Shown here piece by piece: positions 48,065 to 64,000 of a stretch of 64,000 nt of DNA (positions are counted from its first letter, which is position 1; every line of letters starts with the position of its first letter). Source of the DNA: Typha latifolia. Its lineage: Eukaryota; Streptophyta; Magnoliopsida; Poales; Typhaceae. The stretch lies in contig CM034102.1 in the NCBI GenBank assembly GCA_019914945.1, positions 2,345,501 to 2,409,500 on the forward strand, written 5' to 3'. The notes under the pieces were generated by a model, which did not search any database, was not told where the DNA came from, and worked only from the letters and a program-made list of their open reading frames with translations. Position numbers and translations under genes: made by a program.

Positions 48065-49200
48065 CTTTCTCTTCTAGAGAGAGAGAGAGAGAGTCAATAA
48101 GTTATTTGGGCAAACTAGGATGTTATATAATGACGAGTGAAATGAATTGGATACGAGTCTCCCGCTATGGATATAGATATTAGATGAATAACACTATTTA
48201 AAATTATACCGTAACTAAATGGATATGGATTTTTATTATATTTTTTGACAAAAGGCAGTGTTGCTCAGTTTCAAAATGGATATGGATATAAATATATGGT
48301 TGAATCTTAAAGGATAGGGATACAAATCAAATACAGATCAGATCTTAACCAAATCCAGATTGTATGAATTAACATATATATTAAGACGTGAAAGGATGAG
48401 CACTTTATTTTCCAAGGCATCTATCCACTCTCCAGGATACTACAATAATGGAGGTGAGGATATAGCAATGCCAGCTCAGGAAAACAACTAAATATCTCTT
48501 TCAGTAGTAGTAAAAGAGAGGGGGAAAGAAGAGTTCATAAATCTTTTAAGTTCATGTAACATGTAACTCTGCAACTAGATTTAATGTACAATCCTATAAT
48601 CTTTTACAATCTAACAACAAAACTAAAGATCAACTCATTATGTCTTAAAAGCTACATGATGCAGATAACAGTAAATGGCGACTCTAAACAATGTCAAGCT
48701 TTGATGAACAGAGATGAAAGAACATAGCCTTTCATATTTATAAAAATGGCCTCCATTCGATGATACGTTGGATTTATGGAGCCCATCACCTCGGACTAAA
48801 AAATTTAACAGGAAAATCACTCAGTAGAACTCAATTTTTCAAGTGAATGTTGTAGTACAAAAGTATTTACAGGGAATTCAAAGGTCCTAACTTTAGACTC
48901 ATTCTCATACCTTGTCCGTAAAACAATGTTGGCGTAAAACTTCGGCCTCGTCTCCTTATCCGATCTCGCGCCGCCGCAAACCCTATCGAGGGCGAAGCGG
49001 AGGAGGAATCCAATCAAATCGAGAAGGGAAGCTAAGAGAGAAGAGGGGAGGGGAGGAGATCTTGTCGACGGCGGAGGAGGGTAGGAGGTGGTGGTAGAGG
49101 GCGGCGGCGAGAGGAGAGAGACGATGAAGAGGGTAAAAGACGGAGATGGCTGACGGAGGGAGGGGCTTTGTCAAATGGAACTTGGCAGGGTTAGTGGCAG
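48065..49200 (-). promoter_or_regulatory. COA5 5' leader: CT-repeat acceptor tract, leader intron and non-coding exon
   Basis: A (GA)n run at about 48076-48094 (CT on the transcript strand) serves as the polypyrimidine tract before acceptor CTAG (48074), nine bases upstream of the ATG. A matching donor (CAAG/GTATGA) is at 48911/48910. The sequence 48911-49170 is GC-rich and purine- or pyrimidine-biased, consistent with a non-coding first exon. Confidence 0.55.
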
Positions 49201-49204
49201 TGGG

Positions 49205-49240
49205 ATGGGTCGGGTTGGAGCAGTCGGGTCGGGTCGGGTT
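49205..49240. repeat. GGGTC-type minisatellite upstream of COA5
   Basis: Degenerate tandem units of GGGTCGGG and GGGTTG lie upstream of the inferred COA5 first exon. A similar CGGCT array lies at 54453-54484. Simple GC-rich promoter-proximal sequence. Confidence 0.7.
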
Positions 49241-49991
49241 GTAGAGTTATTGAATTAGTTATATTTTTTTATCTTTTTTGACGGTGTTAATAAAAAATAT
49301 TAAATAATTATTTTATCTTAAGCTTTTCTCTTCTTCTTTCTTCTAAACTAAGGGTGCAATAGTCTATGTAGGATCTAAAATTAATCATATGACATTTACA
49401 TGCCATTTTTCAATGGATAAATAACAAAAAGGTATTAGTGGGATCAATGTGTCACTAAATATAATATATGTGAGACTAAATAATAGTTCAAAGGTCTGGT
49501 GTAATTATCTCTTAATCTCAACTATTTTTATCTAATATATTATTAATTCATCTGTTGGAATAAAATGCAGGCCTGAATACTGAGTTAAATTCCATTTGTG
49601 ATATATATATATATATTCACGTAAAGATTTGTATTTCTTTTACCAATTTTGCATATCAATCACAACATTTTTGAACAATGAGATAAATTTATTGAGGTTT
49701 GCATCAAAGAAATGTAAACTTTTGTCATGCAGTCACCAACAAAAGTCACTAGTTGGCTTCGCAATGCAACAAGTGTCAAAATCCAATTCCAGACTTCTAA
49801 ATTCACATCACCTGTGTTCATATAGATAAACAAAAGGGGAGATGCAAATAGCAAAGTTGGTAATTGGCCTGGCAGTACGACATTATCATTTCCGCTCCTC
49901 AAAAATCAGAATTTAACAGGCAAGGGTCACAGTCCATAAAAATGAGAAAATTTTGTAACTTAAAAGGCACGAGTTGTTGTTTGTCCAACCT
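49241..49991. other. COA5 promoter flank and SRP72 3' UTR
   Basis: AT-rich, with an AT microsatellite at about 49600-49615. No gene seen. SRP72 transcripts should end here. Confidence 0.5.
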
Positions 49992-52900
49992 TTAAGATCT
50001 AGACTTCTTCCTTGATTTCCCGTAAGCCTTGGGCTGCTCACTATTTCCTGCACCTTTGGAAGAGCTTGCATTACCTTGGCTTGATTTTGAACCAGGAGCA
50101 CCACCAGCAGAACCGGCACTTTGTGCTGAAGCGTCATGCTTTTCCCTAGCCACAGCTCCCTGAGAACCCCTCACCTGAGCCCTCTTATCCTTCCTCTTCG
50201 GACGATAACTGGATCTTTCTCTCTTCGGTAACCACCTCTCAGGGTCTGGAGGCGGCCCTGGGTTTGCCCGATCGAAACCCTTTGGATACCTAGGCTTCCG
50301 CTTTCTCTTCTTTGCCTTCGTCTTCTTTACTTCTTCAGAGATTTCTACCTTCATGTGTGCTCCTTCAACATGCTTTGCACCAGATGTCTTCTCTAGGCTC
50401 TCTACATTGATTCCTTTCAGACCTGGCAATGGCCTCAGTTGCTTCTCATACTGCTCAGCTTTCTCTATATCTGTCCTTGCAGCAGTGGTTACAAGACCAA
50501 CCAAAGCTTCGATATTTCCTTGGCTCTTCACAAGCTCTTCATATAATTGAGAAGCCTCTTCCTCGTGACCATGCTTGAGCTTAAAAGCAGCAGCCTCTTG
50601 CATTATCACATCAAGTTTACTATCTTCAGTCATGGCATTCTTCCACCATCTGATTGCTGAGTCCAAGACTGCAGCAGCACTGCTAAAGTCACCTAGACGC
50701 TCTCTTAGAGACACTAAGGTGGCAACTGTAGCAGGCATGTGTTGGATGTCAGGGATCTTTGATAAGGAATCAGCAGAAATCTGAAAATGACTGGCCGCGG
50801 CAGCAATTTGAGCTTGTGCGAGAAGGACCGGCTTGGATTTATCAGGGTATTTATCAGCATACTGACTAAGTACTTCCTCGGCTTTTGAAATCTTCTTTTC
50901 TCTCACAAGGACTGCAGCCTGAAGCAGAACAGCTGTTAAACTGTCCGGAAACATCTCTGGAAGTGTAGACACCAGCTCTTGAGCCTGCAAGATATCAAAC
51001 CCATCATTATATGCATCATCAGTATGGAGGATCGACAACACTGCCAAAATTTAAGATTTCAGTTCAATTTTCAACAGGAAAAGAATGTATTGCAGGACCA
51101 AACTTTAAGATATGATATAGCATTTGCAATATTTTCCAGAAAATATTGAGCTGCTAACACTTTTAGACAACTGTCAATATTAATAATTTACTATTTCGAA
51201 GTATTAACAATTCAGAAGTTTACCAATTTTCACTTTAAATTCTGACTTAATGAGACTTCAAAATGAATCATTTAATTGTAATATGCACAATTTTCATAGG
51301 ATTGTACTTTAAAAAATCAGAAGAAAAGGAGCATGCAACTAATTAGATATCAATTCTTTTGGGAAGAAAAGGATGAGATGATTTTCTTTTAACCTGATCA
51401 ATCTTATTTGTTTGAAGAAGCAACAGCACACGATTGCAAAAGAGAGCCTCCTTTTGCCTTGTGAATAGTTTAAAATCGAGACCATTAGCAAGCTGGAAGT
51501 GCTTTGCAACACCAGTTTTTACTATTAGCTTATCAAACTTCCTCAGACTATCTGAAACATCTTTTGTGCTCTTCAGTGCAACAAGGTTATTTGTTGCCAC
51601 AGCAAGTGATGAAGCATCTGCCAGGTTTCGGTTTATGATGCCAATATATGCCTCAGTTGATTCTTGAGTGTGTCCCATTAACTGAAAGAAAGAAAAGGAG
51701 GACTACATCAACGGCCAAGGAGTCATGTCCTTACACTCAAATTTGAGATTTCTACTTACCTGACGAACATATGATAGCTGGACAACTATTGGAGCTAGCT
51801 CGATTTCTATCTCATCATCAGCATAGTCCTCCTCCATTAACATTTCCTGACCAATTCTGGATAAAGCACAATTGCATAAGAACCAAAAATGGATGTTATT
51901 TTGATAGTTACTATGATAAACTACAAATCCAATTATGTGAACCATCATTCCATGCTATTCGGATTTGTCATATACCTTATATCAAGAAAAATAATAGCTG
52001 CATTAGTGTCTTTATCAACATGACCATAGTAGCACACCAAGTCTGGTCTCAGTTTAAACATGATGTGAAGTACAAATAATTGAATCACTCAACCTATTCA
52101 TTACTGGATATAATGATGATTATTCTGTGATACTAACTTTTAGTAAATTTTGTATCACAAAATTTTCCACTATACAAGCTAAGCATGACACTAAGATTAA
52201 TCATTGAGTTTTCTCATATTTCTCAAGCTAGGATTTTTTGGTAGCAGCTAGTGATGGCTGCGGATCAATACACAAGATGTGAAACCCAAGTATTAGCATA
52301 TGCATCCACATACATAGTTATGTTCTATCCACAAGTAAGAAGTTCACTTATATCCTTGTAAATAAAAAATCTACTAACTAATTGCCAATTGCATATCCCC
52401 AGTGGATTTCACATTGTGGACTTCTACATTAGTAAAAGCAAGTTTACAAGCTAGAAACTTACAAAGTTTTCTAGTTCACAAATAGTCAAAAAGTAAATGT
52501 TTCAGTTCACAGAAATGCTCACCTTCGAGCTGAAAGTAATTGTTCTTCAGCTTCTGCATATTTTTTCTTTTCAATCAAAGAGCAGGCAGTGTTGTAAGCC
52601 AGCTCAAAACTGCTGGAAGCTTTGACTTTGAGTGCATTCATTGTTCCTTCAACTTCAGAAGCTCTTCCAGCGGCAATCAGAGCAGCAATAATGTTTGTCT
52701 TCAGATCTAAAGACTCGATCTTGAATCGCTGAAGCTTATCATAGCTATCCACGCATGCACTCATTCTTCCCAATCGGTAAAGAATCTGAGACTCCAATTG
52801 CAGAACCATAGGGTCTCTTTCTTGGCCATCTAAGGAATCCAAAGCCTCATGCAGCTTGTTCTGCCTATACAAGCAATAGGCCTAAATGTAGAAGAAAGGT

Positions 52901-54092
52901 AGAGTAAGACACAAAAGAATCTTGGCCGGAAAAAATGATTACATCAACTTATGTTGGTAGAACGCAAAGGAGAACATTTGGATAATAAGTTAACAAATCA
53001 GAAATCATCATACACATACCTCTGTCTCTAAGTACAACAATTAATTAAGTTTACTTATAAACATCTGCAAAAGAAGTACTGGCAGTGACTAGGAGGGAAA
53101 GACTATACTCTATTGTAAGAATTGTCAACAGTTACATCTATGATCTATATAGTATTATTTCCAGAGTGTAGGAGAAAATGAATTTCGGCTAGAGAAGTAT
53201 ATAGCTTCTCTGAAGTCGTGTATAATCAGATAATGATGTCCTTTCACACTCTCCAATATTTGCACATAAATTCCAATTATATGACCAAAACATTTGAACT
53301 GGTATCAAAGAGTTCTTCAATAATCACAAGCTTTATTAGGGATTTTGGGCAAAGATAAGATTAATCCATAGCAAAGAATATCTGGATTTGGGCGAGATCA
53401 CTCTCCACATTAATGGCTGTGAGACCATTTAAAGTGGCAGCAAGTCCATCTATATATGAACAGGCTAGATAGTTCCAATAACTATAGAAACTATATGGTA
53501 ACAATAGGCAATGAAGGAAATATCAAGATTTAACAAGGCTTCAAATCAAACAGGATGAAGAAAGTATATCACCATATCAAAAAAGAAGATAACCAACAAA
53601 ACACTGGAAAGATAAGACATGGAAGGAAATGGCGATATGCAAAACAATTGTAAACTCTCATACTTCCGTTTTCTTCCATATGGTTTCAAAAGGATAGAGC
53701 AAATCTAACAACTAAACATCTCGAGCAAATTAATCCAGCAACAGGGCGAAAAGAATTATAGGTGACTTCCAAACTCACACACGACCTAAAACCACTTAGA
53801 CATCAAACGATGCATGAACGTACGCATGTAACAAATCAAACCCCTATAAATCCCTAACAAATTCAACTCACCAACAGAGAAAATTTTCAGATCTCTGCCA
53901 ATGTGAATCCAGAATCAAAACCAACCAAACGACCCGTACCTTATAGAATCTAAGATCGATTGGGAGTTTCTCGGCCGCTTGGATCGCGGCGAGCGCCTTG
54001 TCGATCGCATCCGACTTGATCAAAGCGACGACCTTGCAGCGCACGGCGTCCTCGTCCGCGGGAGCAACAGCGAGAACTACAGAAAACACGGC

Positions 54093-54133
<41 letters not shown>

Positions 54134-54308
54134 AAATGGGAAAGAGAAGCCATGAGACGTTACCTTGGTCGGCGACCTTGACGGCTTGATCGTACTCTAA
54201 GCTTTGAGCATGACGGTGGAGGGCGGAGAAGAGGTCTTCCAGGGGAGGCGATTGTGAGGCGGGAGGTGGAGGAGAGAGTTTCGGTTTCTCCTTGGGCTTC
54301 GGCGCCAT
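49992..54308 (-). CDS. SRP72: Signal recognition particle subunit SRP72, 6 exons, 672 aa
   Basis: Exons: 54308-54164, 54076-53940, 52881-52523, 51856-51760, 51681-51394, 50984-49992; all keep frame. The N-terminus (MAPKPKEKPKLSPPPP) leads into TPR-like helical repeats over about 20-540 (LFSALHRHAQSLEYDQAVKV, AYCLYRQNKLHEALDSL, LYRLGRMSACVDSYDKL, FELAYNTACSLIEKKKYAEA). A basic stretch (KAKKRKRKPRYPKGFD) and the conserved SRP72 RNA-binding motif PPPDPERWLPKRERSSY lie at about 585-602, followed by a Ser/Gly/Lys-rich tail. Family knowledge: it binds SRP68 and 7SL RNA in the S domain of the SRP, which delivers ribosomes with signal-peptide chains to the ER. Length matches human SRP72 (671). The exon 6 frame is open for about 20 codons upstream of the acceptor, so a start there would be wrong. 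It is head-to-head with ITPK4. Confidence 0.96.
54097..54131. repeat. (GA)n microsatellite in SRP72 intron 1
   Basis: About 17 GA units (CT on the transcript strand) occupy most of a short (87-nt) first intron and act as part of its pyrimidine-rich body. Confidence 0.85.
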
Positions 54309-54341
<33 letters not shown>

Positions 54342-54679
54342 GGGGGGGGGTTAGGGCGAGGGGAAGAGTAATTTAGATCTATTGGTAATTTGGTATCCCG
54401 GCCGAGGGTGTTGATTTTAGCTTGAGCCTGATCGGCTTGAAGACGCTAGTTATCGGCTCGGTTTCGGCTCGGCTCGGCTCGGCGTAATAGTTGGATTTGG
54501 GTCAACCCGTGTAAAGGATCAACATCTGGAGCACGTCCAACCGTTTGAGAAGCTTGAACTCTTTACATCTGTGATCTGCCTGACAACACAAACACGAACT
54601 TTCCTCTTCCCAACCATCAAGAAGCGGTGAAACTTTTCTCTTCCCTCTCACTGAGAGCTTAGCATTCTACAAGGGAGAT
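54309..54679. promoter_or_regulatory. Short divergent promoter between SRP72 and ITPK4-like genes
   Basis: Only 371 bp separate the two start codons. Next to the SRP72 ATG lies a (GA)n run (54309-54336) and a run of nine or more G (about 54341-54350). In the middle is a GC-rich CGGCT minisatellite (54453-54484). No clear TATA box is seen. A shared bidirectional promoter is the simplest interpretation. Confidence 0.6.
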
Positions 54680-59658
<4,979 letters not shown>

Positions 59659-60604
59659 GTGAACATGATTCAGTAAATTATTTCATCATACTTGGAATGG
59701 AGGCAATGCATGTCTTATTCTTCTCGCTGCATGTGCAAATTTTCTATTTCAGAAAATGTACTTCGACTAAAGCCTCGATGATCTGTTGTATAACTTGCAG
59801 CTAAGGGTTTGTTTGAGTTGTAAGCTTGACTGTGTAAGCTTGACTGATACCTTTAACCCTGGAACAGAGTGGTGCTATTCAGTCATCAATTGAGAAGGGC
59901 CTCTCTTTCTTTGTTGCTTCAACTTAGACTTTCCTGCTCTTCTTCTTTTAGTTGTTTGTTTCTGAAGACTATGGACCAAAGATGTATTAATGTCATCTCC
60001 AGTTGAGTCTGTTAAACAAGGAGCTCTTACTTTTGCAGTACTTCAATGACATGTCGACAAGTTCTGTTACAGCATCATATATCTCGACTTCGGCAGAAGC
60101 CGGTGAAATCTCTGTACGCTGATGCTCAGAAAGACTGCTGAAATAAAGCTAAAGCAAGTGGCCGAAAAATGATCAGTGCAAGAACTCTCACTTAGTGAAG
60201 CAGTTGTACTGATGCAATTTCTGTTGGTTGTATCCAATTCTTAGGTTTTGATTAAGAGTGGAAGAAGTTCATGGACCAACTCTTTTGTGATTTACTCTTG
60301 GATGGAGCACATCTATTGGTCTTAAATAAGATAATTTTTTATTTACAATGCAATGAAATCCAAAGTTTGTGTGTATACCAAAGGACTCAAAGTATGGGAC
60401 ATCGCCAAATGGACTCCTGAGAGCACCATTCATCTGTTTGTCCGTTTCCTTCAATCTAGTGCTTGTACTTTGTGTGGAGATGTACATAAAAGACTTTGGA
60501 GTTGCCGGCCAACTTAGGTTTTATATGTTTTTCTAAAACACAAAATTCTTTGCCTCTCCTCTCCCTCCCACACCTTCTTGCATGCTCTTTGGTGATTAAA
60601 CAAG
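59659..60604. other. ITPK4-like 3' UTR and promoter of the next gene
   Basis: No coding sequence recognised. A CT-rich stretch at about 60553-60585 lies just upstream of the next ATG and may be its leader. Confidence 0.5.
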
Positions 60605-62420
60605 ATGAACATCTGGAGCCGGAGAACCTACAATTCATCAGCTAGAAAGGAGGAAGATGAGAGTTTAATTCTCTTCGGCGAAATGCTTAAATGCGAAAAA
60701 GAGAGAAATCTAAGTCTTCTTCAGCCGGCGTCCATCGACCTCGAGGCGAGCCAAGGTGATGCTGTATGTTATGGATACAGTCATAAAAGTTGTCAATTGT
60801 TGATGCCTTCCAATCTTTGAACTTATTTATACTGTTAAGTATAGACGTGATAAAATTGTTTATCTCTTCCAACAGTCGGAAATTATCACCTATACAAATT
60901 GCCATCAGGAAAGAGGGATTTCCTTGCTGCAGGGGGTGATAAGAATGATTATGATTGGTACAAAAAGAGCAAATCAAATTTGATTAATATTATTGTTTTT
61001 CTTGGTCTTGCTTTGAATTATCTTTTGGTGTACAATTGATGGCAGGCTTAAAACTCCTCCTGCAACACCTCTATTTCCATCCCTTGAGATGGAAGCTAAT
61101 ACCCCAAACATGATCATTCATGAGGAGCTGCCATTGCCAATCCTTCGCCCACTAAAGCCTTCAAGGGTATTAAATTCGATTAAATCTTAATTTCTTTTAT
61201 ATATATATATATATATCCTTTCCTTAGATATCATGTTCTTCTGTAATAATAGACATCAATAGTACTACTTTTAGTAGAATTTAACTGCATGAGTTAACTG
61301 TATAAAAGTTTTATTCTTATTCTCTAGCTAGTCTGTAAAATAACTGCAGCTTCTTTACAGTTTTCTGGCAAGTCAGAGGCAATCAAAACTAGCAGAAGAC
61401 CGAAATCTCCAAGCTCCAAATCCTCTTCCTCTTCTCGATCTATTACTCCAAGTACAAGACCCAGTTCTTCATCAGCAAAGACAACCACAATAAATGGAAT
61501 TCAAGTTCTCCCTATGGAACTAAACAAGCTAGCTTTCAATCAAGTTAAAAACTCAGACATGAAGCCTCAAGTAAAGTCAAAGATATTAGGATTCCTTGAC
61601 ACACCGCCGCCAAATCTAATAACTACAGCTCATATGTATCTAGGCTGCGCAATGTCAGCCACAAGGATGCACGCAGAAGAGACGAAGTTTGCAAGTGGAA
61701 ATCCGAGAAGGCAGTCGCGTTCGCCATGCGTAATGAGCGGTAGAAACATGGAATTTTGCTTAAATGGTACGTCGAATTTGGCGGCAAAGGGGATCATTGG
61801 TAGCCGCATTGTGGAGAAGGTGATGAATGCTAGGAGAGGAGTAGGAGGAGAGGAGAAGGATGTAAGAGCAAAGCATGCAACCCAAGGGAAGGAGATCTCA
61901 GGATATGGAAGGTTGACGGCTAAATCTTCAATTGACGTAACACTGAAGAATATGGTATGAATATGTTCAGAAATAATTCATCACTTAGTTGTATCTGGAA
62001 AGAACTATAAGATGTCATTAACAGTTCAGAATATTTGCTAGGGAATGGTGTAGTTCATATATACAGACTTACTTGCATCTAGAAATTTTTGCATGACAAT
62101 CAAAGTAAGATGCTAACATTATGAACTTAAATGACAATAGTGTCCTAATTAATGTAATATTTTAATCAATTGCATCATGTCAAAACCTATGAGTTCTTTT
62201 CTTTTCTTTTTTTCCTTTTCAGGATTTGAAGAAGAAGCAAGGTAGTCTTCAAATAAGCACAAGACATGTGAAGAATAATTCTACACCTAGCAGCAGTATT
62301 CCAAGTACAGATTCAAGCAAGCAGATTACCCTTAATAATGGAATTCGAAAGTTTCTAGTTCAAAAGAAACCTGAGGACAAGAGCCTCATAAGGAAGGGAG
62401 ACAACAGATATAAATGCTAG
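60605..62420 (+). CDS. Basic Pro/Ser-rich DYDW-TPP family protein (BPP-like), 5 exons, 381 aa
   Basis: Exons: 60605-60755, 60876-60957, 61046-61166, 61361-61954, 62223-62420; all keep frame. Near the N-terminus it has EDESLILFGEMLKCEKERN, then DYDWLKTPPATPLFPSLEME across exons 2-3, the diagnostic signature of a plant-only family of basic, disordered proteins. A Ser/Pro/Arg-rich middle (SKSSSSSRSITPSTRPSSSS) and a basic tail follow. No membrane segment, enzyme domain or signal peptide. Family knowledge: some members (Arabidopsis BASIC PROLINE-RICH PROTEIN, BPP) bind microtubules and affect cell expansion; this assignment is from memory of the motif and is moderate. The start ATG 60605 gives MNIWSRRTYNSSARK, with a normal basic N-terminus. 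Confidence 0.85.
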
Positions 62421-63158
62421 GAAAAAAAGTACTTGCCATGTATCTGAGAAGTATAATAGTAGAATAAATATTCACAAACTCAAGAGTGTTATAGATGCTA
62501 TTTCAATCTTGTATCAATGCCTTTTTAAGTTAAATGATGTTTTCTATATATTGTTCCCTGCTTATGCTGTTTCACTCTATAATGACATCTCAGGCTCTTG
62601 CCAATTTCTTTTGTTGATCATTACAATATCCAGGCACTCCAAGGTATTCGATATCATCTCGTACATAACAATACCTGGTTAACAACCTAACAGACCTGAT
62701 ATTTTCCAAGATTAGAAAGAAAAATTCTCCTGATTGACAAAGAATATCATTGTTCTGCAGTCAGTAGGATATCTCTGAGGATTTATGCAAATAGCAACTT
62801 TGTTTCATCACAGTTCAGAAATAAAATTTGGATAATCAGTGTCGGTGACAGAGAACGTTGAGTGCATCTCAGCTGATAACGTGTAACAGCAGGGACATAA
62901 GGACTTAATCATATTGCCACAGGCATAAGAGCCAAAGGTTATGACAGCAAAATCTTAATAGATTTCCTTCTGTAACACCTAAACTCTTACTATGTCTGAT
63001 GATTCCATTATTCATAGCAGCAGGTAGTATTGAAGTATATGCAGACGGTTTGCTTCCAGCGTGAATTTATTCTGAGTTTATTCAGTGGTGAAATACTGAT
63101 TAGGGTCATAGGACCTGTATCAGTATATACAACTCGGAAAAAAATTGATGGCATATCT
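62421..63158. other. Convergent 3' region
   Basis: 3' UTRs of the BPP-like (plus) and ankyrin (minus) genes. AATAAA-type signals occur at about 62463. No other feature seen. Confidence 0.55.
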
Positions 63159-64000
63159 TTACAGTGCATACATTGTGTACTCCTTGTTCAATAGCTCTGA
63201 GTCTGATCCCACTGACAAAGACATTGAGCGCGATTGGCTCCCTGAGGCTCTCCTTATAATCCTCATGTTCTTCTCTTCCATCCGGTGAGCAATAATACAG
63301 TAGCACATGGACCCGATAGTGGTCAGCATAATCGAAGCACCAATAGCCATAGTAGACCAAGCCAACCACCAATTGCTCTCACCAACCACAACGTAAGTTA
63401 GTGAGATGAAGGCTACTGAGATGAAGAGACATGCCAGCCACATCAACTTGTTCATCACAAAAACCATCCTCCTCTTGGCTTTCTGTTCTACAACAATTAA
63501 GGAAGTCTGAACGATGACAACAGCGAGAGAAATGAAGAGGGCCAAGGAGTCGAAGACCAAGAAGGTAATAAAGGCTGCATTTTTGGCTATGTAGGCTTGC
63601 CCAAGAGTGAGGCCATCCTGAGGAACCTCAACAAATTGACCAGGAACTGTGAATATGGCGGCAAAGGCAACAGTAGCAATAAGCACTGCAACAACTGTGT
63701 TAGAGTTGATGGCATTGTTTAGACCGCCAATGTGAAGCTTTTGAAGTTTTTTCTTGATTTTCTCAACCCGCATCTCTGTCTGACGGGTTTGTTTGAGTTG
63801 AGATTGGACACCATGCTTTATGTCGCTTACTGTCTGCTTTAGCTGCTTCGCAGGATTTGATGGATTTGTTTCCTTTGCTATCACAGCACCAAACTCTCTT
63901 AGAAGGTAAGCAATCTCTTCGTTGCAGCACTTTTCTGCAATAGTAAGAGCAGTCTCCCCAGCTTTATTAACTGCATTAATATCAATCCCTTCAACTGATA
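63159..64000 (-). CDS. Ankyrin-repeat/PGG-domain membrane protein, C-terminal part (continues beyond window)
   Basis: The minus-strand frame is open from the window edge (64000) to the stop at 63159, about 280 codons. The edge encodes the end of the ankyrin array (INAVNKAGETALTIAEKCC). After a basic linker (KQLKQTVSDIKHGVQSQLKQ), the PGG domain begins: NTVVAVLIATVAFAAIFTVP followed by GQ. It has four hydrophobic segments in all (AAFITFLVFDSLALFISLAV, LMWLACLFISVAFISLTYVV and a last one from STMAIGASIMLTTIG). The tail is Arg/Ser-rich and ends EYTMYAL. Family knowledge: plant ITN1/ACD6-type ankyrin-TM proteins, at the plasma membrane, linked to salt-stress ROS signalling or defence. The ATG at 63884 is internal, not the start. 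The layout fits the ITN1/At2g01680 group better than ACD6, at moderate confidence. Confidence 0.92.
   Translation of the reverse strand, partial: SVEGIDINAVNKAGETALTIAEKCCNEEIAYLLREFGAVIAKETNPSNPAKQLKQTVSDIKHGVQSQLKQTRQTEMRVEKIKKKLQKLHIGGLNNAINSNTVVAVLIATVAFAAIFTVPGQFVEVPQDGLTLGQAYIAKNAAFITFLVFDSLALFISLAVVIVQTSLIVVEQKAKRRMVFVMNKLMWLACLFISVAFISLTYVVVGESNWWLAWSTMAIGASIMLTTIGSMCYCIIAHRMEEKNMRIIRRASGSQSRSMSLSVGSDSELLNKEYTMYAL

Noticed and set aside
50985..51047. Upstream extension of the SRP72 last exon (VLSILHTDDAYND...)
   Set aside because: It lies before the acceptor TTGCAG at 50985; the family sequence passes straight from KIDQ to AQELVSTLPEMFP, so this is intron.

Overview
This 64 kb window is nuclear DNA from a flowering plant. 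The evidence is AT-rich GT-AG introns, plant-only families (DYW-type PPR, Alfin-like PHD, ARGOS/OSR, plant ITPK and LEA14/WHy proteins) and degenerate plant LINE retrotransposons. A non-grass monocot is my best guess, at low confidence. There is no operon, CRISPR array, virus or recognisable secondary-metabolite cluster. Most genes are conserved housekeeping genes, and I could join their exons codon by codon.

Layout, left to right. 140-1011 (+): last exon of an unrecognised coiled-coil protein. 3237-12291 (-): SART3/Prp24-type U4/U6 recycling factor, 16 exons. 12697-14970 (+): intronless DYW-class PPR protein. 15919-19907 (-): Alfin-like PHD protein, 5 exons. 20705-26521 (+): CHIP co-chaperone E3 ligase, 8 exons, with a dead LINE-ORF1-like relic in intron 3. 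27046 to about 28487 (-): 5'-truncated LINE tail, followed by a young tandem duplication. 30635-37121 (-): Rab GDP-dissociation inhibitor, 13 exons. 38741-39022 (-): ARGOS-like organ-size protein. 41647-44002 (-): two-WHy-domain LEA14-like protein. 45928-48064 (-): COA5/PET191 twin-CX9C protein. 49992-54308 (-): SRP72, 6 exons. 54680-59658 (+): ITPK4-like inositol phosphate kinase, 12 exons. 60605-62420 (+): basic proline/serine-rich DYDW-TPP family protein. 63159-64000 (-): 3' end of an ankyrin/PGG membrane protein.

The genes are not a functional pathway. They act in splicing (SART3), chromatin reading (Alfin), organelle RNA editing (PPR), protein quality control (CHIP), vesicle traffic (GDI), ER targeting (SRP72), cytochrome oxidase assembly (COA5) and inositol phosphate metabolism (ITPK). 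The architecture is more interesting than any single gene. Three pairs are head-to-head with start codons 372 to 798 bp apart. GA/CT microsatellites recur at transcript 5' ends. Four of about 61 reconstructed introns require a GC donor to keep the protein frame, well above the roughly 1% usually quoted for plants.
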